Shown here piece after piece: positions 7,196 to 13,624 of a stretch of DNA of 13,635 nucleotides. The position numbers and the translations under genes are program-made. The first letter of the stretch is position 1. Each line of letters opens with the position of its first letter. Below the pieces are notes generated by a model. The model saw only the letters and a program-made list of their open reading frames with translations. It was not told where the DNA came from and did no database searches. Origin of the DNA: Candidatus Methanoperedens sp. (lineage in GTDB: Archaea > Halobacteriota > Methanosarcinia > Methanosarcinales > Methanoperedenaceae); the NCBI GenBank assembly GCA_026552835.1, contig JAPMTY010000131.1, positions 1 through 13,635 on the forward strand, given 5' to 3'.

Positions 7196-7414
7196 TTAAT
7201 CCATTGTCTCGCCAGTATCTTTCTGGAGAAGCTCGGATAAAGAATATGCCACGTTTCTTAATCTCAGTCTTTCTTCATCAGTAGGTTCCTCTCCCTTCTT
7301 GATAGCTTTTACCCTTTCAGTGTCTATGCCCGAATATTGGGCGACCTGTTCATATGTGAGTTTATGTTTGTGAAGTAATTCAATCAAATAGCGTTTTGTT
7401 GCTGGTAGTCCCAT
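7196..7414 (-). CDS. Small HTH (XRE-like) protein preceding hef
   Basis: A 72-residue protein from the ATG at 7414. Residues 19-44 look like a helix-turn-helix (LTYEQVAQYSGIDTERVKAI), with the recognition-helix position in IDTERVKAIKKG. It is therefore probably a small DNA-binding regulator of the Cro/C1 type, although it may only be an HTH-like module. A GTG at 7423 would add three residues, but AGGTGA on the minus strand (7420-7425) overlaps that GTG and sits five bases before the ATG, so the ATG is preferred. Only 15 bases separate it from hef, which points to co-transcription. The gene upstream (7502) diverges, and the promoter gap contains an AT-rich block at 7452-7468 that could serve both directions. 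Any role in hef control is inferred from position. Confidence 0.75.
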   Translation of the reverse strand: MGLPATKRYLIELLHKHKLTYEQVAQYSGIDTERVKAIKKGEEPTDEERLRLRNVAYSLSELLQKDTGETMD

Positions 7415-7451
7415 GAGGTTCACCTATGATAGTATTTCTTTATATGCGTAT

Positions 7452-7468
7452 GCTTTATTACATAAAAC
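7452..7468. promoter_or_regulatory. Shared AT-rich promoter core between divergent genes
   Basis: The gap between the HTH gene (minus) and the gene at 7502 (plus) holds GCTTTATTACATAAAAC, which can be read as a TATA-like box on either strand. Both genes have AGGTGA as their Shine-Dalgarno sequence: 7420-7425 on the minus strand and 7489-7494 on the plus strand. Other TATA-like stretches (7437-7445 and 7471-7477) lie closer to the starts, so the true box is not settled. Confidence 0.35.
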
Positions 7469-7501
7469 GGGTATATCAAGGTATCTTCAGGTGAAACAAT
7501 A

Positions 7502-7822
7502 ATGGCAGATAATAATATTGATGTTGTCCAGACAACTGAAACTGAAATCGGTGGAATTAAAAAAACATTAAAAAAATTCAAAAGGAAATGCACTGTTGTA
7601 CGGGTAGCACAGGCTAAGGGATGGAGAAACGTGGTTGTTTCCGATTCAAAAGAAAATAAGAAATATTTTTTTGGAAAAGTTGTCAATTCGCCACCTGAGA
7701 TTAATCCAGGCGATGAATTATTCATCGGTTTTGAAGACCTGCCTTATGAACTTCCGGGCATAAAGCAGAAAATCATACTCATGACCCTTGATGGTTTCCA
7801 GCTCGATTGGACCCAGGTTTAA
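7502..7822 (+). CDS. Conserved-looking small protein, unknown function
   Basis: A 106-residue protein that I do not recognise. It has an acidic N-terminus, a strongly basic patch (KKTLKKFKRKC, about 20-30), and a beta-rich core with VVRVAQ, NVVVSDS and YFFGKVV strands. Near the end are two Pro/Glu-rich turns and LDGFQLDW. There are no cysteine pairs beyond C30, no membrane segment and no catalytic signature. The start is supported by AGGTGA seven bases before the ATG. Its stop codon overlaps the end of the convergent zinc-ribbon gene by four bases. The basic patch suggests possible nucleic acid contact, which is speculative. Confidence 0.75.
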   Translation: MADNNIDVVQTTETEIGGIKKTLKKFKRKCTVVRVAQAKGWRNVVVSDSKENKKYFFGKVVNSPPEINPGDELFIGFEDLPYELPGIKQKIILMTLDGFQLDWTQV

Positions 7823-8532
7823 GGTTCTACGACAACAGTTCCATTCAGGTTTGCATTTCCTTTCAGATAGAAATTATATGTTCCGGTTTTCTTGAATAAA
7901 TAACGAAATTCTTTGTCGTTTGCCAGCAGTTGAGCATCGAAAAGGGTTTCACCGCTAACAAGAGTGAGGGTATCTATTCCTGTATTTCTCCAGACGATTT
8001 CATCGCCAGGTTTGATTGATATGTCCATGTTGCGAATAAATCCTCTCTCGCTGTCTAAAAATACCGCTATACTTTTACCGGTCGGGGTTACTTCAACAAT
8101 AACTGGCGTGCTTGTTGGTTGAACAGTGGTTTGTGTAACTGTTGCGGTTGCAGTTGGCTTCGGGTTTTCAACCGGTTTTGCCGGCGCACCGGGATTCATG
8201 AAAAATGCCCATGCAAGTCCGCCCACCACCAGTATTGCCAGCGCTACTATTATGATTTTGTTGATATCGGTTGACGGCCCGGGTTTTGGCTGCACTTTTG
8301 GAGATACGGCCTTTGGCGGCGCAGGGGGATTTTTTACTACCTCTTTTTTTGCCGCAATAGGTATTTCTGTTACAGGCTTTGAAACTACATCGCCTGCGCC
8401 TGTTAAATCCCTGCTCCAATTGCATTTCGGGCACATTTGCGAAATTGGATAATCAATACTGCCTGTTGCTAATACTTTTTTAATAGTTTTAGTTACCAGA
8501 GGCTCACCGCAATTTGGACATTTATCTTGCAT
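7819..8532 (-). CDS. Zinc ribbon, single TM, ligand-less cupredoxin-like protein
   Basis: A 237-residue protein with three clear parts. First is a zinc ribbon with C5/C8 and C34/C37 (CPNC and CPKC). Next is a Pro/Lys-rich linker and one membrane helix at about 92-112. Then come a Pro/Thr-rich stalk (115-150) and a cupredoxin-like beta domain (about 153-237) with GDEIVWRNTG (176-185) and GTYNFYLKGN (217-226). Aligned by eye with amicyanin, the domain matches well in framework, yet all four copper ligands are changed: His to L189, Cys to L223, His to N226 and Met to L229. It should therefore not be a blue copper electron carrier. The expected topology puts the zinc ribbon inside and the beta domain outside the cell. 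A TATA box lies at 8564-8579. Function unknown; it may be a surface binding or sensing protein. Confidence 0.85.
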   Translation of the reverse strand: MQDKCPNCGEPLVTKTIKKVLATGSIDYPISQMCPKCNWSRDLTGAGDVVSKPVTEIPIAAKKEVVKNPPAPPKAVSPKVQPKPGPSTDINKIIIVALAILVVGGLAWAFFMNPGAPAKPVENPKPTATATVTQTTVQPTSTPVIVEVTPTGKSIAVFLDSERGFIRNMDISIKPGDEIVWRNTGIDTLTLVSGETLFDAQLLANDKEFRYLFKKTGTYNFYLKGNANLNGTVVVEP

Positions 8533-8563
8533 TTCGACACCATCCTAAAGACCCTTCTTTGTC

Positions 8564-8579
8564 CTATATAAATATATCG
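8564..8579 (-). promoter_or_regulatory. TATA box of the zinc ribbon/cupredoxin gene
   Basis: The minus strand reads CGATATATTTATATAG in this interval, centred about 39 bases before the ATG at 8532. A weak GGATGGTG Shine-Dalgarno-like stretch follows close to the start. The arrangement gives a short leader, normal for euryarchaea. Confidence 0.55.
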
Positions 8580-8605
8580 AGTGATAAGTTACGGACTACC
8601 AAACC

Positions 8606-8616
8606 ATTAAATATGG
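8606..8616 (+). promoter_or_regulatory. TATA box of tRNA-Glu
   Basis: ATTAAATATGG is centred about 29 bases before the tRNA 5' end at 8640, the usual archaeal TATA distance. A second AT-rich stretch (8621-8630) is too close to serve. Confidence 0.55.
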
Positions 8617-8639
8617 TTGTGTTATATTAAGCCTACTGC

Positions 8640-8747
8640 GCTCCGATAGTGTAGCAGGCCAATCATTCTGGCCTTTCAAGTTTTTAGCGTGAAATAGCGC
8701 CAAAATAAAGACAGCCAGAGACTCGGGTTCAAATCCCGATCGGAGCA
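8640..8747 (+). tRNA. tRNA-Glu (anticodon UUC) with 34-nt BHB intron
   Basis: The acceptor stem is GCTCCGA (8640-8646) paired with TCGGAGC (8740-8746), the discriminator is A8747 and no CCA is encoded. The anticodon arm is CTGGC (8668-8672) with GCCAG (8714-8718), and the anticodon TTC lies at 8675-8677. An intron of 34 bases, 8679-8712, interrupts the loop between positions 37 and 38. Its ends form a canonical bulge-helix-bulge: 3-base bulges CAA (8677-8679) and ACA (8711-8713) flank a 4-bp helix CTTT (8673-8676) with AAAG (8707-8710). A further intron helix joins 8680-8684 to 8702-8706. Splicing after the second base of each bulge gives the exon junction A8678/A8713. The T arm is CTCGG-GTTCAAAT-CCCGA-like and normal. 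Confidence 0.95.
8679..8712 (+). other. Archaeal tRNA intron (bulge-helix-bulge)
   Basis: This is the 34-base intron in tRNA-Glu, removed by the tRNA splicing endonuclease. The bounds follow from the cut after the second base in each 3-base bulge. The intron is AT-rich, has its own terminal hairpin, and contains no reading frame. Confidence 0.88.
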
Positions 8748-8824
8748 CATTTTACAATAAATTTATTTATCATAAAGACAATTCTTTTCCATTCCAAAAC
8801 CGATTCACATGGAAGGAAGTCAGA

Positions 8825-8998
8825 GTGCCTAAAGAATACAAGAACAAAACAAAATATACAGTCATAGTGCGGGAATTAGCAGACGGCGATGTCATTGAAA
8901 CCGAAGGAATAATAGAGGGACTGACAACTGTTATTCTTAAAGATGGAAAATTAAAAGTTGGCGGCGTGGTCAGGCACACTTCCGGAGAAATCTATTGA
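8825..8998 (+). CDS. 57-residue small protein, unknown function
   Basis: A small reading frame starts with GTG at 8825 and ends at TGA 8996-8998. It begins MPKEYKNKTKY, continues with TVIVRELADGDVIET and VILKDGKLKVGG strand-like segments, and ends HTSGEIY. The pattern of alternating hydrophobic and charged residues predicts a small beta-barrel or beta-sheet protein. A GGAAGGAAG purine run (8811-8819) stands before the GTG as a Shine-Dalgarno candidate. An ATG at 8809 is in another frame and soon stops. The frame uses ordinary codons with no stop until its end, and it fills the gap between tRNA-Glu and the convergent hdrA almost exactly. I do not recognise the family. Confidence 0.6.
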   Translation: MPKEYKNKTKYTVIVRELADGDVIETEGIIEGLTTVILKDGKLKVGGVVRHTSGEIY

Positions 8999-9018
8999 TT
9001 TTAATAATCGTAAAATCC

Positions 9019-11358
9019 CTATTCTTCTCCTTCTGACTCTTTTTCTTTCTGATTCTTCTTTTGCGCCTTCATGCCTGCCTGTGTCGCAAAAACATTAAGC
9101 AGGTCGGTTAATTTCTCATACTGCGCCGTTTCTATATGGGAATATCTCAAGGGTTTTTTATGTTTTCGCGTCTCTTTTTTGAGCTTCTTGTATAACTCAT
9201 CCGAACGTGATGTGAGTTTCTCATCCGTCGTCCCTTCTATCAGCAAAACACCTGTGGCACCATATTCAAAAGCCGCATTGACAATGTCCGCATCAAGGAT
9301 ATGGATGGACGGGACATTTACAAACCTGACAAGAGAAGAGTACTGCCTGCGGTTAACGCCTGCTATATCGGCGGCAGCATATGCAAACGGGTCTATGAAC
9401 ACAATCACTCCGGGCTCTTCGGTCAATATCGCTTTTAACTGCGCCTTGTACTGGTTTCTTGTATAATTCCTTATCTCGATTCCTTTTATCGGGCATGCAG
9501 GCACACAGATACCGCAGCCCGTGCATGCCAGTGGCGACAGCACGGCTTTTCCGTTTTCAAGGGCAAGCGCATTATAAGGACATGCTTTCACACATTCCCC
9601 GCATCCATTACACTCAAGTATCAGTGGCTTCTCCGGCGGGATAAGAATCATGCCTTTCCCGAGGAACTGGGAAACCTTATGCGCAGCGCTTATGCCTTCG
9701 GTCACCGAATCGTGAATATCCTTCGGGCCAAGCACACACCCGGCAGCGAACACCGACTGGTTCAGTGTATTTACTGGGTCAAGCTTGACATGTTTTTCCT
9801 CGATAAAACCATCATCACCAAGCGGCACACCGAGTTTATCTGCAAGTTCCTTTGTTCCGGCTGACGGGATAAGAGCAGGGCACAGGACAACCATATCAAA
9901 GACCTCTCGTCCTTTCCTGCCAAGATTGGTATCCTCGTACTGCGCCATGAGAGTGCCGTCAGCTCTGGGTATTATTTCAGCCACTTTCCCGCGCACGTAA
10001 TTGACGCCCTTCTCAGCGGTGTGATGATAGAACTCTTCAAACCTCCTTCCCGCCGACCTCATATCTATATAGAATATCCAGGCCTCAGCGTCCCCTTTCA
10101 TCTTTTTTACAAGCTGCGCCTGTTTCTGCGAGTAGATACAGCATACCTTGGAGCAGTGTTTCCTGCCTCTGCCTGTAAAATCCCGGCTTCCCGCGCACAG
10201 AACGAAAGCCACGCGGTTGGGGAATGAGCCGTCCGCTTTTTGTAATCTCATTCCTGTTTTACTCTTGGCCGAGAGCATTTCCTCAAATTCCACTGCTGTG
10301 AGAAGATTCGGGGCAGGGTAATTGTACTCTTCGATAAACGACGGGTCAATGGGCTCAAAACCTGTAGCAATTGCCACTGAACCTATTGAAACTGAACCTG
10401 TCTTTTCTTTCTCATCCAGGTTTATGGCATCGCGGGGGCAGACTTTGACGCAGGCGCCGCAGTTTTTGCATTTTGACATATCAATCATATATGCCTGCGG
10501 GACTGCCTGTGCAAATGGAAGGAATATTGCGCCTGTTGGACATTTCCTGGCACATGCACCGCATGATATGCATTTTTCGATATCCACATATCGCGGGCTG
10601 TGTCTCAGTGTTATTGTATAATCCCCCGGGCTTCCATGCACATCCGCCACTTCGGTCTGCGTCATCATCGTGATATTTGGATGATTGTGCACCGCCACCA
10701 TTTTAGGGGTTAGAATGCACTGGGAACAATCAAGCGTCGGGAAGGTCTTGGAAAGGCCAATCATATGCCCGCCAAGGAATGGCTGCTTTTCTATAAGAAT
10801 AACCTCATGCGCATCGGCCATTTCAAGAGCCGTGGTAATCCCGGCAATCCCGCCTCCAACAACTAGAGTCCTGTCAACAAGTTTTTTCTCAAGCGGCACA
10901 AGCGGTTCTAATGAACCCATTCGGGCGACAGCGCCTTTTATTAACCCTTTGACCTTAGGATTTATGCCCTCTTTCTCGTGCACCCAGCTTGCCTGTTCCC
11001 GGATGTTTGTTATCTCAAGCAGGTTCGGGTTAAGCCCTGCTTTTTTTGCCATTCCCCTGAATGTTTCAAGATGCAGTTTTGGCGAGCATGAGCCTATTAC
11101 CACCCTGTCCACTTTTCCTTTCTCGATATCGCTTTTGATTTTATCCTGTCCCGCGCCGCTGCACAGGTAATCCTGGATATTCACCACAACGTCTTTATTT
11201 TCTTTCAGGCTGTCGGCGATTGATTGCAGGTCAACCACATCTCCAATATTCCCGCCGCACCTGCAAAGGTACACGCCTGTTTTTTTGGGAGGCTGCCCGG
11301 GTGTAGGAATATCAGTGGAGGGATTTTCATTCTTCGGGGCAGGTTCGTTATCAACCAT
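9019..11358 (-). CDS. hdrA: Heterodisulfide reductase subunit A with C-terminal MvhD-like domain
   Basis: The 779-residue flavin- and Fe-S-containing core of a soluble heterodisulfide reductase. After a Pro-rich N-terminal extension (1-26) comes the N-terminal domain with C32, C34, C66 and C91. A FAD-binding fold follows with VVGGGIAG (166-173) and the HdrA-typical LDCSQC (209-214). Two ferredoxin clusters have C263/266/269/273 and C297/300/303/307, and the CSKVCC motif lies at 402-407. Two more clusters have C583/586/589/593 and C612/615/618/622. Residues about 645-760 are homologous to MvhD, the [2Fe-2S] electron-entry subunit, but contain no cysteine; where MvhD has FCCNWC this protein has FIDPFA (654-659). 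FAD in HdrA is the site of electron bifurcation or confurcation. It starts two bases after the hdrB stop codon, with GGAGG overlapping that stop. A Lys/Glu tail ends it. Confidence 0.95.
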   Translation of the reverse strand: MVDNEPAPKNENPSTDIPTPGQPPKKTGVYLCRCGGNIGDVVDLQSIADSLKENKDVVVNIQDYLCSGAGQDKIKSDIEKGKVDRVVIGSCSPKLHLETFRGMAKKAGLNPNLLEITNIREQASWVHEKEGINPKVKGLIKGAVARMGSLEPLVPLEKKLVDRTLVVGGGIAGITTALEMADAHEVILIEKQPFLGGHMIGLSKTFPTLDCSQCILTPKMVAVHNHPNITMMTQTEVADVHGSPGDYTITLRHSPRYVDIEKCISCGACARKCPTGAIFLPFAQAVPQAYMIDMSKCKNCGACVKVCPRDAINLDEKEKTGSVSIGSVAIATGFEPIDPSFIEEYNYPAPNLLTAVEFEEMLSAKSKTGMRLQKADGSFPNRVAFVLCAGSRDFTGRGRKHCSKVCCIYSQKQAQLVKKMKGDAEAWIFYIDMRSAGRRFEEFYHHTAEKGVNYVRGKVAEIIPRADGTLMAQYEDTNLGRKGREVFDMVVLCPALIPSAGTKELADKLGVPLGDDGFIEEKHVKLDPVNTLNQSVFAAGCVLGPKDIHDSVTEGISAAHKVSQFLGKGMILIPPEKPLILECNGCGECVKACPYNALALENGKAVLSPLACTGCGICVPACPIKGIEIRNYTRNQYKAQLKAILTEEPGVIVFIDPFAYAAADIAGVNRRQYSSLVRFVNVPSIHILDADIVNAAFEYGATGVLLIEGTTDEKLTSRSDELYKKLKKETRKHKKPLRYSHIETAQYEKLTDLLNVFATQAGMKAQKKNQKEKESEGEE

Positions 11359-11360
11359 CT

Positions 11361-12203
11361 TTACCTCCCTATTTTTGCAAGCAATTTATCACATGGAACA
11401 AGATGTTTCCCCATTCCAAGTTCATCTGCCGAGAAGCCCATCGCAAGACCTATGAGCTGTGTAAAATAAATTACCGGCATATCAATCTTGATGTTATATT
11501 TTTTTTCCACTGCTTTCTGTTTTGCATCCAGCTGGAGATGGCACATGGGGCACGTCACGACCATACAGTCAGCGCCCGATTCTTTTGCCATCTGGAGCAA
11601 GTCCCTTGCAAGTTCAAGCGCAAGGTCTTCATTCGTTATCAGGACAGGGCCGCCGCAGCATTTTGTTTTATAATAATATTTTACAGGTTCCGCCCCGAGG
11701 CTTGCGATAAGGTTATCCAGAGACTTTGGGTTTTCGGGGCTGTCAAATTTGTTCTCAGGCCGTGTGAGTAAACATCCGTAATAAGGCACGGCTTTTATTT
11801 TTAATGGTTTTTTGACCATTTCAGCAAGTTTTGTAAGCCCGTAATCCTTGACTACAACTTCAAGAAGGTGTTTCGGTTTTGTATTGCCGTCATATTTTAC
11901 TGTGAGAGCTTCATTGACCCTCGTTTTGAGGGAATCTTCTTCAAGGGCTGTTTTTGCGCGCATGAGGTTGGAATAGCAGAGGTTGCATGGCGTTGCCATA
12001 TCAAGTCCCTTTGATGATGCCAGGGTTCTTGCCGAAAGCGCTGTTCTTATGGTCATGTCGGGAACATGCAGGGCGCCGCAGCAGTTCCAGTTCTTCACTT
12101 CTTCAAGCTCGATGCCAAGTGAGCGAAACACCGCTTCCACCGATTTCCGGTAATCCACAGCCGTTCCGTGCTGTGCGCATCCCGGATAATACGAATATTT
12201 CAT
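11361..12203 (-). CDS. hdrB: Heterodisulfide reductase subunit B
   Basis: A 280-residue HdrB, which carries the two noncubane [4Fe-4S] clusters that reduce or form the CoM-S-S-CoB disulfide. Both CCG domains are complete: C9, C41, C42, C73 and C76 for the first, and C144, C182, C183, C218 and C221 for the second. The motifs are NCCGALH, CNLC, KCCGGP and CPMC. No membrane segment is present, so this is the soluble HdrABC type and not HdrDE. The start codon overlaps the hdrC stop in an ATGA (12200-12203), and hdrA follows two bases after the stop codon, so the three are translationally coupled. Confidence 0.96.
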   Translation of the reverse strand: MKYSYYPGCAQHGTAVDYRKSVEAVFRSLGIELEEVKNWNCCGALHVPDMTIRTALSARTLASSKGLDMATPCNLCYSNLMRAKTALEEDSLKTRVNEALTVKYDGNTKPKHLLEVVVKDYGLTKLAEMVKKPLKIKAVPYYGCLLTRPENKFDSPENPKSLDNLIASLGAEPVKYYYKTKCCGGPVLITNEDLALELARDLLQMAKESGADCMVVTCPMCHLQLDAKQKAVEKKYNIKIDMPVIYFTQLIGLAMGFSADELGMGKHLVPCDKLLAKIGR

Positions 12204-12838
12204 TTGTCGGTCTCCTGCTCTTCTTTTTCTATTTTCGTCACGGTTTCCTTACTTTTTTCCTTGTTATCTTCCCCGTTTTCTTTCTTTTCCGCCTTTTCAC
12301 CGAGCTTAAAAATAGTATCGAGTTCACGCGTATTTTCCATTTTATCAACGGCAAGGGGCAGTTTTCCTTTTGAGAAAAGAGAAAGACCAAACGGGGCCTG
12401 TTTTATCATTTCAGGCTCTCTCAGGCTGTATCTGGAGATTAAAAGGAATTCAGAAGCCCTGCCGTTTTTCCTGACCACATCCGAGAAAACGCCATCAAAT
12501 CTTTCATTTTTGTTTTTTACGCCTTCTGCTATTGCTATCGGTTTTAAAGTCTCCATGAGTTCTGTGGGGCGTATTCCCCTCGGGCAGCGCACAGAGCATG
12601 AAAAGCATGTGGTACATATCCAGATGGTGTTGCTGTTAAGCACTTCCTTTTTGAGACCAAGCTGGACCATGCGCACAAGCTGGCGAGGATTATAATCCAT
12701 TTCATGGCTGACTGGACATGAGCCCGCACATATACCGCACTGCATGCATGTGGGGAGCTTCTTTCCAACCGGTGTTTCTAAAACGAGGTCTCTAAAAGCA
12801 GTGTCCCTGGATTCAATGAGTATTGTTTCTTTTTTCAT
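12200..12838 (-). CDS. hdrC: Heterodisulfide reductase subunit C
   Basis: A 212-residue HdrC that relays electrons between HdrA and HdrB through two [4Fe-4S] clusters. The ligands are C31/C34/C37/C41 (CMQCGICAGSCP) and C75/C78/C81/C85 (CTTCFSCSVRCP). The core ends near residue 178; residues 180-212 form a very charged Lys/Glu-rich tail, which appears longer than in the methanogen proteins I remember. This is the first gene of the hdrCBA operon, and its stop overlaps the hdrB start. A strong TATA-like box lies at 12874-12885. There is no clear Shine-Dalgarno sequence near the ATG at 12838, consistent with the first gene of an archaeal mRNA with a short leader. Confidence 0.95.
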   Translation of the reverse strand: MKKETILIESRDTAFRDLVLETPVGKKLPTCMQCGICAGSCPVSHEMDYNPRQLVRMVQLGLKKEVLNSNTIWICTTCFSCSVRCPRGIRPTELMETLKPIAIAEGVKNKNERFDGVFSDVVRKNGRASEFLLISRYSLREPEMIKQAPFGLSLFSKGKLPLAVDKMENTRELDTIFKLGEKAEKKENGEDNKEKSKETVTKIEKEEQETDK

Positions 12839-12873
12839 ATCTCGCTCGGGAGGAAGTAGATGTAGGGTTAATG

Positions 12874-12885
12874 CTATATATAATA
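12874..12885 (-). promoter_or_regulatory. TATA box of the hdrCBA operon
   Basis: The minus strand reads TATTATATATAG, centred about 41 bases before the hdrC ATG, giving a leader of roughly 15 bases. The gap to the divergent gene at 12951 is short, so this region must also carry that gene's promoter; a TTTATC block near 12920-12925 is a weak candidate for it. Confidence 0.6.
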
Positions 12886-12950
12886 GTATTGCAATGCCTT
12901 TGTCACCCTAATCAAAGCATTTATCAGGTTTGTTATCAAATCTTAAGCTG

Positions 12951-13520
12951 ATGTCTGAGTTTTACAATATCCTCGCAGGCGTACTTGCGAATAAGCAAAT
13001 GTCCATCAGCAGCATAGCGAGGGAATTGAAAAAAAACGGACACGACCACCACAGGTTGATACTCACGGGCTACCTTCGCGCGCTTCACGACCTGGGATAT
13101 CTGGATGAGAATGACATCCCTCCCTCAATAGTTTATACCTTTAAAGCGAACCCCAAACGGGATATCTACGGCATCGTAAAAGACCATCTTAAGAATATCG
13201 ATATGCCAGACCGGCTGGATATCGCGGTTTTTATCCTTTCCTCACTTTTTTACCGCCCGTGTTTCAAATACGAACTTGAATTACTCGGGATTGAAGGCAA
13301 AAAGACGGAAAATGTCAGGGAATCAAAGGATGTCCGCCTCAAAGAACACAGGGCTTCTGTGACCCGAATCAAAATACCTCCGGAAGACCCGGCTTTTGAA
13401 CTCAAAGAAGATAGTAAAAATGTGCTGGAAAAAGGAAACGATGTCCTTATCGATATCATAAACGAATTGATAGACCTTGACGGGTTAAAGGCAAAATTCC
13501 AGCAGACTAAACTTGCATGA
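12951..13520 (+). CDS. Winged-helix-like protein divergent from hdrCBA
   Basis: A 189-residue protein from the ATG at 12951; I do not recognise the family. An in-frame TTG at 12930 would add seven residues, but neither start has a clear Shine-Dalgarno sequence and the ATG lies at a leaderless distance from a possible TATA box near 12920. Residues 1-50 look like a winged helix: MSISSIARELKKNG as the first helices and LTGYLRALHDLGYLDE as the recognition helix and wing. A second helical region (about 65-100) contains one cysteine and a FKYELELLGIEGK segment. The middle is highly charged, and the end is amphipathic helix. It shares a 112-base upstream region with hdrC and could be a regulator of it; this is an inference from position. 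Confidence 0.75.
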   Translation: MSEFYNILAGVLANKQMSISSIARELKKNGHDHHRLILTGYLRALHDLGYLDENDIPPSIVYTFKANPKRDIYGIVKDHLKNIDMPDRLDIAVFILSSLFYRPCFKYELELLGIEGKKTENVRESKDVRLKEHRASVTRIKIPPEDPAFELKEDSKNVLEKGNDVLIDIINELIDLDGLKAKFQQTKLA

Positions 13521-13567
13521 GCCTGATGGATTCAATATAATCTGTTTTATGCATTCGCCTGCACGAT

Positions 13568-13615
13568 ATTTTAATATAACATGAATTCAAACATATTATC
13601 AGGGAATACAGGAGG
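13568..13615 (+). promoter_or_regulatory. Promoter and ribosome binding site of the truncated last gene
   Basis: A TATA-like stretch (tattttaatataac, 13567-13580) lies about 50 bases before the ATG at 13625. A GGAGG Shine-Dalgarno sequence at 13611-13615 lies nine bases before it. Together they support a real gene start at the right edge. Confidence 0.6.
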
Positions 13616-13624
13616 AATTTAAAT

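Noticed and set aside
7420..7725. 101-residue minus-strand frame overlapping the gene at 7502
   Set aside because: It lies largely antisense to a gene with a good ribosome binding site, has biased composition typical of a shadow frame, and lacks its own start signals.
7819..8532. Blue copper electron carrier
   Set aside because: The fold resembles amicyanin, but none of the four copper ligands is present.
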